DNA from: an uncultured Pseudomonadota bacterium
GTDB taxonomy: Bacteria; Pseudomonadota; Gammaproteobacteria; Methylococcales; Methylomonadaceae
Length of the DNA stretch: 64,000 bases
Assembly (NCBI GenBank): GCA_903889445.1
Contig: CAISXF010000080.1
Span: 1 to 64,000 of the forward strand
Direction of reading: 5' to 3'
Each line of letters starts with the position of its first letter. The stretch's first letter is position 1. Shown in pieces: positions 57,036-64,000 of the stretch. The translations under genes and the position numbers were made by a program. A model generated the notes under the pieces. That model saw only the letters and a program-made list of their open reading frames with translations, searched no databases and was not told where the DNA came from.

Positions 57036-58847
57036 TTGAAATTCACAAATGTTATAAAAATTCTTGCCGTGGTGATTTGCTACGCTTTAATGGCTCACTT
57101 CACGCATTTATACGGCACCGAAAATGGCGTTGTCGGTGTGATTCGTCCCATGACGGGTTTTGGATTGGCGACGGTATTACTGGGCGGAAGACATTATTTA
57201 TCAGCGGTATTTTTGGGTTCATTTTTAATCAACCTATTGACGTTAAATAATCCTGTTGCTGCTTTCGCCATTGCAACGGGCAGCATGTTAGAAGTCAGTG
57301 TCATCAGCAGCGTGCTAAAACGTGACAGTAGTTTTAATTTTGCATTCACTAAATTCCACGATTTTATTTTTCTCCTCAAAATGACCTTTAGCGGTTGTAT
57401 TATTGCGTCTGCCATAGGCACGACTACGCTTTATACAATCGGTTTTTTAGTGTCAGAAGAAATTACAAAAAATTTACTACATTGGTGGATGGGCGATGTG
57501 TTGGGTATTTTGTTAATCACGCCTTTTTTTTTGGTCGTGAGCGCGTACAAAGCGAATCCCAATCAGGTGCAATACGATCCCGTCAAAAAAATCACGTTAA
57601 TTTTACTAGCAGCGTTTATCGGTCAAGTAGTCTTTCTTGGCGGGTTTCACGAAATTTTAGGCTCCGTGGCGAAGGTTTATTGGTTGTTTCCGTTACTGAT
57701 TTTGGGTAGACCACACTTAGGGGTGCGCGGCGTAACCTTCATTTTATTACTCATTGGAACCCAAGCCTTAATCGGTGTCGTTCAACACGTTGGTTTTTTT
57801 GCGGATGATTTAGAACAAACGCCATTGCTCGGTTATTGGTGTTACATGATTTCGTTGTCGATAGTTGCCATGTCAGCGGTTACGCATTTAGACGAACAAA
57901 ATCACAAACTTTTAACCATTCAAGAGCAATTGAATTACAGTGTGTACGAATTGCACTATTACAAATTTGCTTTAGATCAACACTCGATTATCGGTATAAC
58001 CGATATTCAAGGCGTTATTACTTATGTCAATCCCAAGTTTTGTGAAATAAGCGGTTATCAAAAAGACGAATTATTAGGCAAAAATCATCGAATCATCAAT
58101 TCAGGCGTACATTCTAAAGAATTTTTTGAAGCGTTATACCAGTGCATAATGGATGGAGAAACTTGGCGGGGCGACATTTGTAATCGGGCTAAAGATGGTC
58201 ATCTTTATTGGGTTGAAACGACGGTAGTGCCGTTTCTAAACCAAGACAGAAAACCAACGCAATACATTAGCATTCGCACCGATATTACCGAGCGAAAAAA
58301 GAATGAGGAAATGATTCATCAATTGGCGTTTTATGATGCTTTAACGCAATTGGCGAATCGGCGTTTGCTGATTGACCGATTAGAACGCGCCATCATTACT
58401 AGCGAACGCACCAAAGAATATGGCGCGTTGATGTTTTTAGATTTGGATAAATTTAAATCACTTAATGATACATTCGGACACCACGCGGGGGATGCGTTAT
58501 TGATTGAGGTCGCGCAACGCTTAAATCATTGTGTGCGAAAAATGGACACGGTGGCGCGTTTCGGTGGTGATGAATTTGTGGTGTTATTGAATGAATTAGG
58601 TACGGATGGCGTTGAAGCGAAAAAAACCGCGTGGGCGATTGCTGAAAAAATTCGCCTGACTTTAGCGCAGCCTTATCAATTAAACGTGGATGGCGAAATA
58701 ATTGAGCATCAATGCACCTCTAGTATTGGGGTGGTGGATTTCATCGGCACGACAAAAAGTCAGGATGACATATTAAAACAAGCCGATGATGCCATGTATC
58801 AAGCGAAAAAAAGCGGGCGTAATGCTATCCATTTTTTCGAGATTTGA
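57036..58847 (+). CDS. MASE1-PAS-GGDEF diguanylate cyclase
   Basis: 603 aa from a TTG (AGGA about 10 bases upstream). An N-terminal MASE1 membrane domain (about 1-290, eight or so helices) is followed by PAS (about 310-425, [21 protein letters not shown]) and GGDEF (about 435-600) with an intact active site RFGGDEF. It should make c-di-GMP in response to a membrane or PAS signal. No inhibitory RxxD site is obvious five residues before the motif. Confidence 0.92.
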   Translation: MKFTNVIKILAVVICYALMAHFTHLYGTENGVVGVIRPMTGFGLATVLLGGRHYLSAVFLGSFLINLLTLNNPVAAFAIATGSMLEVSVISSVLKRDSSFNFAFTKFHDFIFLLKMTFSGCIIASAIGTTTLYTIGFLVSEEITKNLLHWWMGDVLGILLITPFFLVVSAYKANPNQVQYDPVKKITLILLAAFIGQVVFLGGFHEILGSVAKVYWLFPLLILGRPHLGVRGVTFILLLIGTQALIGVVQHVGFFADDLEQTPLLGYWCYMISLSIVAMSAVTHLDEQNHKLLTIQEQLNYSVYELHYYKFALDQHSIIGITDIQGVITYVNPKFCEISGYQKDELLGKNHRIINSGVHSKEFFEALYQCIMDGETWRGDICNRAKDGHLYWVETTVVPFLNQDRKPTQYISIRTDITERKKNEEMIHQLAFYDALTQLANRRLLIDRLERAIITSERTKEYGALMFLDLDKFKSLNDTFGHHAGDALLIEVAQRLNHCVRKMDTVARFGGDEFVVLLNELGTDGVEAKKTAWAIAEKIRLTLAQPYQLNVDGEIIEHQCTSSIGVVDFIGTTKSQDDILKQADDAMYQAKKSGRNAIHFFEI

Positions 58848-59670
58848 ACGTTTGCAACGCAAATTGTAAATCCTGCCACGCTTTCCGTTTTTGAATCAAC
58901 GAGCGCAACAAATACGCGGGATGATAAATGGCAATCAGCGGGACATTTTCAATGTAATGCACTTCACCGCGTAACTTCCCAATTCCTTCATTTGTATCTA
59001 ACAACGTTTGCGCGGCAATTCGTCCGACCGCGATAATCATTTTCGGCTGAATTAAGGCGATTTGTCGGCGTAAATAATCACGGCATTTTTTAATTTCATC
59101 GACGTGCGGATCACGATTGTGTGGCGGACGACATTTTAAAATGTTGGTGATGAAAACTTCTTCGCGTGTTAATCGCATGGCGTGTAAAAGCCCTGTTAAT
59201 AATTGTCCCGCTTCGCCAATAAACGGTTTGCCTTGTTGGTCTTCGTGTTCGCCTGGTGCTTCGCCAATGAAAAGCCAATCTGCATTGACATTGCCTTCGC
59301 CAAAAACGGTTTGGGTGCGAGTGGTACATAATGTGCATTGTTTACATTGAATTACGTCTGCGCGACACTTTTCCCACGAATCCGGAATGACTGCGACAGT
59401 CGAAATAACGGGCGCGGGTTCCATTTGGGGCGGAATCATTTCAGAGTCAAACCGTGCTGGAATGACTACGTCAGTCGAAATAACGGGAGCAGGTTCTATT
59501 TGAGGAGGAATCATGTCAGAGGCAAATCGTACCGGAATGACTGCGTCAGTCGAAATAACGGGCGCGGGTTCCATTTGGGGTGGAATCATGTCAGAGGCAA
59601 ACCGTGATTGCCAAACGGTTACGCCCATTGAATTCAGGTATTTCAAGCGGATATTTTCAGAAAGTGCCAT
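58825..59670 (-). CDS. Type 4 uracil-DNA glycosylase with repeat-expanded N-terminus
   Basis: 281 aa. Base-excision repair of uracil. Family 4 motifs [20 protein letters not shown] and HPAYLLR, with the four Fe-S cysteines (CKQC, KCRPP and CRDY). Residues 23-97 are three 25-residue repeats ([19 protein letters not shown]...) inserted in the usually short linker before the cysteine-rich core. The 75-bp DNA units are nearly identical. The insertion looks like a repeat element read in frame. Confidence 0.9.
   Translation of the reverse strand: MALSENIRLKYLNSMGVTVWQSRFASDMIPPQMEPAPVISTDAVIPVRFASDMIPPQIEPAPVISTDVVIPARFDSEMIPPQMEPAPVISTVAVIPDSWEKCRADVIQCKQCTLCTTRTQTVFGEGNVNADWLFIGEAPGEHEDQQGKPFIGEAGQLLTGLLHAMRLTREEVFITNILKCRPPHNRDPHVDEIKKCRDYLRRQIALIQPKMIIAVGRIAAQTLLDTNEGIGKLRGEVHYIENVPLIAIYHPAYLLRSLIQKRKAWQDLQFALQTFKSRKNG
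59380..59604 (-). repeat. Three 75-bp coding repeats in the glycosylase gene
   Basis: Units of 25 codons (residues 23-47, 48-72, 73-97) share MIPPQ[MI]EPAPVIST and end [AV]VIP. They differ at a few bases, so they are older than the exact duplications elsewhere. Not related to the glycosylase fold. Confidence 0.93.
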
Positions 59671-59749
59671 TATAAATATAAATATAAATCTGTCAGAATG
59701 CTGGCATTATAACGCCAAATCAACACTAGAAATTAAAACAGCGAAGTTT

Positions 59750-60280
59750 ATGAAACGCAAAGATATTGTACCTACCGATAAAGAACGCTTTATGCGTGAA
59801 CACGATTTCATTGTGTCCAAAACAGATTTAACGGGTCGAATTATTTATGGAAATGAAATTTTCATCGAGTTTTCCGGCTACGAAGAACACGAATTACTCG
59901 GTAGTCAACACAATATCATTTGCCACCCCGATATGCCGCGCGTCGTATTCAAATTGCTGTGGGATTATTTAGCCGAAGACAAAGAAATTTTTGCTTACAT
60001 TAAAAATATGTCCAAAGATGGCAGTTTTTATTGGGTGTTCACGCACGTCGCGCCGATTGTCGATAAAAATAAACAAAAAATTGGTTACACCTCTGTGCGC
60101 CGAATGCCCAATCCGAAAGCGATTTCCATTGTGACCGAGGTTTATCAATCCATGTTGGATGCTGAAAAACAAGCGGGGACAAAGGATGCAATGGCAGCTT
60201 CTGGCGCAATTTTGGGTAAAGCATTAAAAGATAAAGGCGTTAGTTATGAGGAGCTTATCAATGTTCTCCAATCTCTTTAA
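59750..60280 (+). CDS. Aer-type PAS-domain protein
   Basis: 176 aa, PAS only. The sequence [36 protein letters not shown]...[14 protein letters not shown] matches the PAS domain of the Aer redox receptors. I start at ATG 59750; the frame is open further upstream into the repeats of the opposite gene but has no family match there. Overlaps the MCP gene by 20 bases. Confidence 0.88.
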   Translation: MKRKDIVPTDKERFMREHDFIVSKTDLTGRIIYGNEIFIEFSGYEEHELLGSQHNIICHPDMPRVVFKLLWDYLAEDKEIFAYIKNMSKDGSFYWVFTHVAPIVDKNKQKIGYTSVRRMPNPKAISIVTEVYQSMLDAEKQAGTKDAMAASGAILGKALKDKGVSYEELINVLQSL

Positions 60281-61895
60281 GATAAACGAAAAAGTGGCAT
60301 TAACGCTGATGGCGTTGATGTGGTTTGCGTCGCTGGGTTTCAGTTGGATGCTCTATAATCATCAACCACTTATTCCCATTTTTTTGACGTTAGGCTCAAT
60401 CATTTCAGTTTGGCTGTGGCATCAATCACGCCAGCACGATAAAGAGTTGCTGACAAAATTGGTGATTGCCTCCGACTTGTGGCGCAAAGGCGAAGTACAC
60501 GCGCGGGTTACACAAATTAACGGTAAAAAAACGGAATTACAGAAATTAGCGTGGACGATGAATGATTTGATGGATCAAGTGGAAGCCTCGCAAGTGGATA
60601 TGTATTACTCGATAGCGTACATCACTTATGGTGATTTTAGTCGTCGCAGTTATCCCGAAGGGTTACACGGGGGTTTTGCTCACGCGCTAAAAAGATTGAA
60701 TTCGCTGACCCATGTTTTGTCCACCACCACCGCTGCTATCAACGAGTTAATGACAGCGTTGAATGCGGGTAATTTTAATAAAAAAGTGAATTTAGATGTT
60801 AAGGGCGAATACGCCCGTGTAGTTGATAGTGCGACTCAAACCATGCAGATGATGCAAACCATGTTGAATAACGTTGGCGAAGTCATGAGCAATGTGGCGA
60901 AAGGCGATATTAGTAAACGGGTTCATGCTGAAGGGCAGGGCGATTTTGCTGTGTTGAAAAACAATGTGAATTTATCGCTCGATGCGCTAGAAGGCAGTTT
61001 GAATGACATTGCACGGATTTCACACGCATTATCAGATGGCGATTTAACACAAAGTGTTGAAAAAAATTATCCTGGTACCTTTGGCAAAGTGATTTCGGGC
61101 ATGAATAGCACGGTGGATAATATCAAAGTGTTGGTCAGTGAAATTAAGGATTCTAGCGAAATTATCACGCTTGCCGCCAAAGAAATTGCGGCAGGAAATA
61201 ACGATTTGTCGCGTCGCACCGAAGAACAAGCCGATAGTTTGGAAAAAACGGCAACGAATATGGAAGAATTTACTCACGCCGTGCAGCAAAATAGTCAAAA
61301 TGCGAATCATGCCAATGAATTAGCACGCATGTCGTCAACCATTGCACGAAACGGTGTGACGGCTGTGGATCAAGTGGTTGTAACCATGAACGGCATTAAC
61401 GAATCGTCGAAAAAAATTGTGGATATTATTTCCGTGATTGACGGCATTGCATTTCAAACCAATATTTTAGCGTTAAATGCGGCGGTGGAAGCGGCACGAG
61501 CAGGCGATCAAGGGCGCGGTTTTGCGGTGGTTGCAACCGAAGTTCGGAGTTTGGCACAACGTGCTGCGTCGGCAGCGGGTGAAATTAAAAATTTGATTGG
61601 TGATTCTGTCGATAAAGTTCAAGAAGGCAGTTATTTGGTCGCAAAAGCGGGTAAAACAATGGAAGAAATTTTAAGTTCAATTCAAGGGGTAACGAATACA
61701 ATTTCAGAAATTACCTCGGCTTCCAATGAACAATCGACCAGTATTGTGCAGGTAAATCAATCGCTCTCGCACATGGACGACGTAACACAACAAAACGCGG
61801 TGTTAGTCGAACAAGCGTCTGCGGCGGCAAAGTCTCTCGAAGAGCAAACTTATAATTTGTCAGCAACAGTTGGCAATTTTAAAATATATCCTTAA
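60261..61895 (+). CDS. Methyl-accepting chemotaxis protein, Aer-2-like
   Basis: 544 aa from ATG 60261 (GAGGAG 7 bases upstream). Two close membrane helices (about 11-27, 32-50) with almost no periplasmic loop, then HAMP-like segments and a signalling domain with the conserved tip [22 protein letters not shown]. Without its own sensor domain it probably gets its signal from the PAS protein encoded just upstream. A C-terminal CheR-binding pentapeptide is not seen. Confidence 0.92.
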   Translation: MFSNLFKINEKVALTLMALMWFASLGFSWMLYNHQPLIPIFLTLGSIISVWLWHQSRQHDKELLTKLVIASDLWRKGEVHARVTQINGKKTELQKLAWTMNDLMDQVEASQVDMYYSIAYITYGDFSRRSYPEGLHGGFAHALKRLNSLTHVLSTTTAAINELMTALNAGNFNKKVNLDVKGEYARVVDSATQTMQMMQTMLNNVGEVMSNVAKGDISKRVHAEGQGDFAVLKNNVNLSLDALEGSLNDIARISHALSDGDLTQSVEKNYPGTFGKVISGMNSTVDNIKVLVSEIKDSSEIITLAAKEIAAGNNDLSRRTEEQADSLEKTATNMEEFTHAVQQNSQNANHANELARMSSTIARNGVTAVDQVVVTMNGINESSKKIVDIISVIDGIAFQTNILALNAAVEAARAGDQGRGFAVVATEVRSLAQRAASAAGEIKNLIGDSVDKVQEGSYLVAKAGKTMEEILSSIQGVTNTISEITSASNEQSTSIVQVNQSLSHMDDVTQQNAVLVEQASAAAKSLEEQTYNLSATVGNFKIYP

Positions 61896-61917
61896 ATAAA
61901 ATGGAAAATCCGAAATC

Positions 61918-62286
61918 ATGAAAATACTAATAGTGGAAGATGACGAAATGGTTCGGGATATGTTGTCGCGCCATTTACAACGTAAAGATTACACCGTAGT
62001 TGTCGCTAGAAATGGTGAGGAAGCCATATCGGTAAGCGCGTTGGAACGCCCAAATTTAATTTTGATGGATTTAAATATGCCGATAATGGATGGTCTGGAA
62101 GCCACACGTTTGATTAAAAGAAATCCTGTCACCGCGCATATTCCAGTGATTATGTTGTCTGGACACACCATGCCCCCACACGTTGCCGAAGCAAAATTAT
62201 TTGAAGACAGTTGTGATAATTATGAAACGAAGCCGGTGGATGTTGAACGATTGATTGGAAAAATCCAGGCGATTTTGCAACCATAA
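61918..62286 (+). CDS. CheY-like single-domain response regulator
   Basis: 122 aa. Acidic pair in VEDDEMV, phospho-Asp in LILMDLNMPIMDG and Lys in ETKPVD. 23 bases after the MCP gene, so it probably relays its signal or resembles the PilG/PilH type. Confidence 0.92.
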   Translation: MKILIVEDDEMVRDMLSRHLQRKDYTVVVARNGEEAISVSALERPNLILMDLNMPIMDGLEATRLIKRNPVTAHIPVIMLSGHTMPPHVAEAKLFEDSCDNYETKPVDVERLIGKIQAILQP

Positions 62287-62331
62287 ACGCCGTCAATATC
62301 ATTTCAAAAAACGTTTTTTCAGTTCACCATT

Positions 62332-62375
62332 AAAAATGCCGCTATATCACATTGCGGCATTTGCCTTATTTCTTA
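62332..62375 (+). terminator. Probable terminator of the PAS-MCP-CheY operon
   Basis: AAATGCCGC / GCGGCATTT stem with an 11-base loop and a T-rich tail. Confidence 0.65.
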
Positions 62376-62461
62376 TTTTAAATAGGGTATATCACGCAGT
62401 TTACCACACGAATTCCCGCTGTTTTATCCTTAACATGTTGAAAAATAAATAATTATATTTG

Positions 62462-62477
62462 TGGCACGACTTTCGCT
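62462..62477 (+). promoter_or_regulatory. Sigma54-like promoter upstream of the CorA/MopE-like gene
   Basis: TGGCACGACTTTCGCT fits the -24/-12 consensus TGGCACG-N4-TTGCW with one mismatch; GG (62463-62464) and GC (62475-62476) are spaced as required. The start would be near 62488, leaving a 5' UTR of about 76 bases. Confidence 0.6.
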
Positions 62478-62563
62478 AAAGTCTGTATGCAACACAATTT
62501 TTTATCGTGTTGGAGAAGTTTTTAAAATTCACCGAAATTATTTTTTATTAAGCAAAAACATTT

Positions 62564-63259
62564 ATGAAAAAAAACAATAATAACGTTCTTGGTCGTTTAG
62601 CATCCATCGTAGCGGTAGGTTTAATGGCAGTTTCTGTTGGTCACGCCGCCACTATTCCTGGAAAGGGAAAAGGCACGATGCCCCTGTTCACGACTGTGCA
62701 GACCACCGCTGTTTTTACAGCAAAAAGTCAAAGTTGGAGCAATCCAGCATTTGGTGATATGGGCTGGACGCACCATTCAGGCTGGGGATTTGTGACGGCT
62801 AACCAAGGTCAAACTGTTACCATCACGGCAACTTCTGAAGTAAAAGGCGTTCACCCAGGCTCAACCGTCTGGTATCGCGGGGCAGAAGATGCAGCAAAAG
62901 GCACATTTAAAGCAGATGGGACTATGGCTACTGCGCCTTATGACTATGTATTGGATCATTTTTATATTCAAAATGGCAATATGTCTAAAATTGGCGCGAT
63001 GACAGAAGACGAACCCGCTGCGAAAATTGGCAACCTTGTCATGAAATATGTAATTCATGGTTACGATGTTGATAGTAATACCGTGAATGATGCCGATTTA
63101 AAACCGAAAAAAGACGGTGTTCCAGGCAAATTAACCCTTAGTTTTAAAGCCGCTAAAACGGGAACTTATATGTTTGTGGTCGGTGGTTTTAATCCTGATG
63201 CAAACATTACTGATTATGCTGCACTAAACAACATTAAAGTTAGTGTAAAAGTTAAATAA
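62564..63259 (+). CDS. CorA/MopE-like copper-binding surface protein
   Basis: 231 aa with a signal peptide ending VSVGHAA (about residue 29). The pattern W68-x-H70 in MGWTHHSGWG resembles the copper site of MopE and CorA, where a Trp modified to kynurenine and two His bind Cu(I); a later His (97 or 132) could be the second ligand. The position before a SACCP-type peroxidase also matches the copper-repressed pairs of Methylococcus and Methylomicrobium. Assignment is by motif and context; overall identity was not measured. Confidence 0.75.
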   Translation: MKKNNNNVLGRLASIVAVGLMAVSVGHAATIPGKGKGTMPLFTTVQTTAVFTAKSQSWSNPAFGDMGWTHHSGWGFVTANQGQTVTITATSEVKGVHPGSTVWYRGAEDAAKGTFKADGTMATAPYDYVLDHFYIQNGNMSKIGAMTEDEPAAKIGNLVMKYVIHGYDVDSNTVNDADLKPKKDGVPGKLTLSFKAAKTGTYMFVVGGFNPDANITDYAALNNIKVSVKVK

Positions 63260-63277
63260 TTTTTTCATTCCAAATTC

Positions 63278-63313
63278 AATCCGCCGCTGGTCGATGGCTA
63301 CGGCGGATTTTTT
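63278..63313 (+). terminator. Strong terminator after the CorA/MopE-like gene
   Basis: AATCCGCCG / CGGCGGATT stem, 14-base loop, then a T-run. It may lower expression of the peroxidase relative to the copper-binding protein. Confidence 0.9.
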
Positions 63314-63372
63314 GTATAACTGCTATCGAAAAATTAACCGTTTATTCTCGAAATAATCATATTGGGTAAATT

Positions 63373-64000
63373 ATGCACAAAAACCACCGTTTTTCGACGC
63401 TTGCCAAATCGTGGCATCTTTTTACTTTATTTTCTCTCACGCTGACATTTGCGGGCGATGTGACGGCGCACGGTAATACGCCGCCGTCTTTGAAAGGTGT
63501 TGCGCTGCCGATTACACCTGGATTACTGGATGGCGATGCGCCGATTGTGATTGATAAAATTGCGGCGATTCAATTAGGTAAAGCGTTTTTTTGGGATTCT
63601 GCTGTGGGAAGTGACGGTATGGCGTGCGGGTCGTGTCATTTTCACGCTGGAGCCGATGGACGCTTTCAAAATCAATTATCAACTGGCATTTCACATAAAA
63701 AACCAACTGGTGCAACCTTTCAAAAAACAGCATCAGGCGAAAATGGTGGCGTGAATTACACCCTTCAAACCAGCGATTTTCCATTTTTTCAATTAGTCGA
63801 TCCGACTGATAAAGATTCATCGGTATTATTTAACACCGATGATGTCGTGTCGTCGGCGGGCGTATTTTTACGCCGTTTTAATAGCGCAACGCAAACGGGT
63901 AGCAGTACCGATAATTGCACCTCCGTCAAAGACAAAATTTTTCATGCTGGAACTTTCAATACGCGCCAAGTTCAAAATCGCCAAGCTCCTAGCGTGATTA
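63373..64000 (+). CDS. SACCP/CorB-like di-heme cytochrome c peroxidase family protein (partial)
   Basis: The first 209 codons; runs off the right edge. A signal peptide spans about residues 1-33. The first heme site CGSCH follows LGKAFFWDSAVGSDGMA, as in the MauG/CcpA family. The long insert NYTLQTSDFPFFQLVDP is typical of the surface-associated members found beside mopE/corA. It probably works at the outer surface together with the upstream copper protein. The second heme site lies outside the window. Confidence 0.85.
   Translation, partial: MHKNHRFSTLAKSWHLFTLFSLTLTFAGDVTAHGNTPPSLKGVALPITPGLLDGDAPIVIDKIAAIQLGKAFFWDSAVGSDGMACGSCHFHAGADGRFQNQLSTGISHKKPTGATFQKTASGENGGVNYTLQTSDFPFFQLVDPTDKDSSVLFNTDDVVSSAGVFLRRFNSATQTGSSTDNCTSVKDKIFHAGTFNTRQVQNRQAPSVI

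Noticed and set aside
59338-59607. Plus-strand frame with repeats opposite the glycosylase N-terminus
   Set aside because: It is the complement of the 75-bp repeats; the minus-strand glycosylase is clearly the coding one.
59513-59749. Extended N-terminus for the PAS protein
   Set aside because: The extra 79 residues come from the opposite gene's repeats and AT-rich spacer; the PAS family match begins right after ATG 59750.

Overview
The window looks like a chromosomal segment of an AT-leaning gammaproteobacterium, most likely a type I methanotroph (Methylococcales). The best clues are at the right end: an exported protein resembling the copper-repressible CorA/MopE surface proteins, directly followed by a MopE-neighbour type (SACCP/CorB-like) c-type cytochrome peroxidase. 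A pyrophosphate-dependent 6-phosphofructokinase fits too. Gene order acpP-fabF-pabC-mltG-tmk-holB-pilZ-tatD is the conserved gammaproteobacterial arrangement. No tRNA, rRNA or CRISPR array was seen.

Layout. 1-4618 (-): the N-terminal 1,539 codons of a giant RTX-type secreted protein (RCC1-like propeller, Ig-like repeats, RTX nonapeptides), running off the left edge. 4860-9204 (-): DUF748 protein, Blc-type lipocalin and guanylate kinase. 9291-12678 (+): gamma-carbonic-anhydrase-like protein and an unusual Hsp70 with a dnaQ tail fragment behind it. 12.8-14.9 kb: small exported and Cys-rich proteins divergent from an XRE regulator. 14.9-18.7 kb (+): guaA, thiL, pgpA, then a HEPN/MNT pair. 18.7-20.4 kb: a second small-protein/XRE module and brnTA. 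20.4-32.8 kb (+): proA, a fabH tail remnant, a DUF1566 protein and hicBA inserted where fabH should join fabD, then the fatty-acid cluster and pabC-mltG-VF530-tmk-holB-pilZ-tatD-moaD-moaE. 33-36.8 kb: transposase remnant, ppa, a DUF2797 protein and an Hpt-REC-histidine kinase. 36.8-44.5 kb (-): TonB receptor, a 530-aa RTX protein, a NarL-type regulator, its UhpB-type kinase, a cupin and an amidohydrolase. 44.5-48.4 kb (+): exonuclease I, acyltransferase and PPi-PFK. 48.6-53.7 kb (-): a 1,689-aa RTX/S-layer-like protein. 54-64 kb: sucA, a MASE1-PAS-GGDEF cyclase, a type 4 uracil-DNA glycosylase (-), a PAS/MCP/CheY-like operon, and the copper-responsive pair.

Three genes encode large, probably type I secreted, calcium-binding surface proteins, but no secretion ABC transporter is in the window. 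Many small repeats have reshaped genes in frame: an exact 102-bp duplication in the DUF748 gene, 75-bp coding repeats in the glycosylase, a G/C-rich palindrome encoding the same peptide in two unrelated genes, and a second palindrome family in pabC. A diverged element made of a promoter plus a (TTGC)n tract occurs twice. An exact 8-bp duplication separates the ribosome-binding site and first codons of the 1,689-aa surface protein from its main frame, which suggests phase variation or a fixed frameshift.

The best candidate for an undescribed system is a pattern seen twice: an XRE regulator with a C-terminal coiled coil, divergent from an operon that starts with an exported or hydrophobic small protein and ends with a tiny Cys-rich zinc-ribbon protein. 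These modules sit among three toxin-antitoxin-like pairs.
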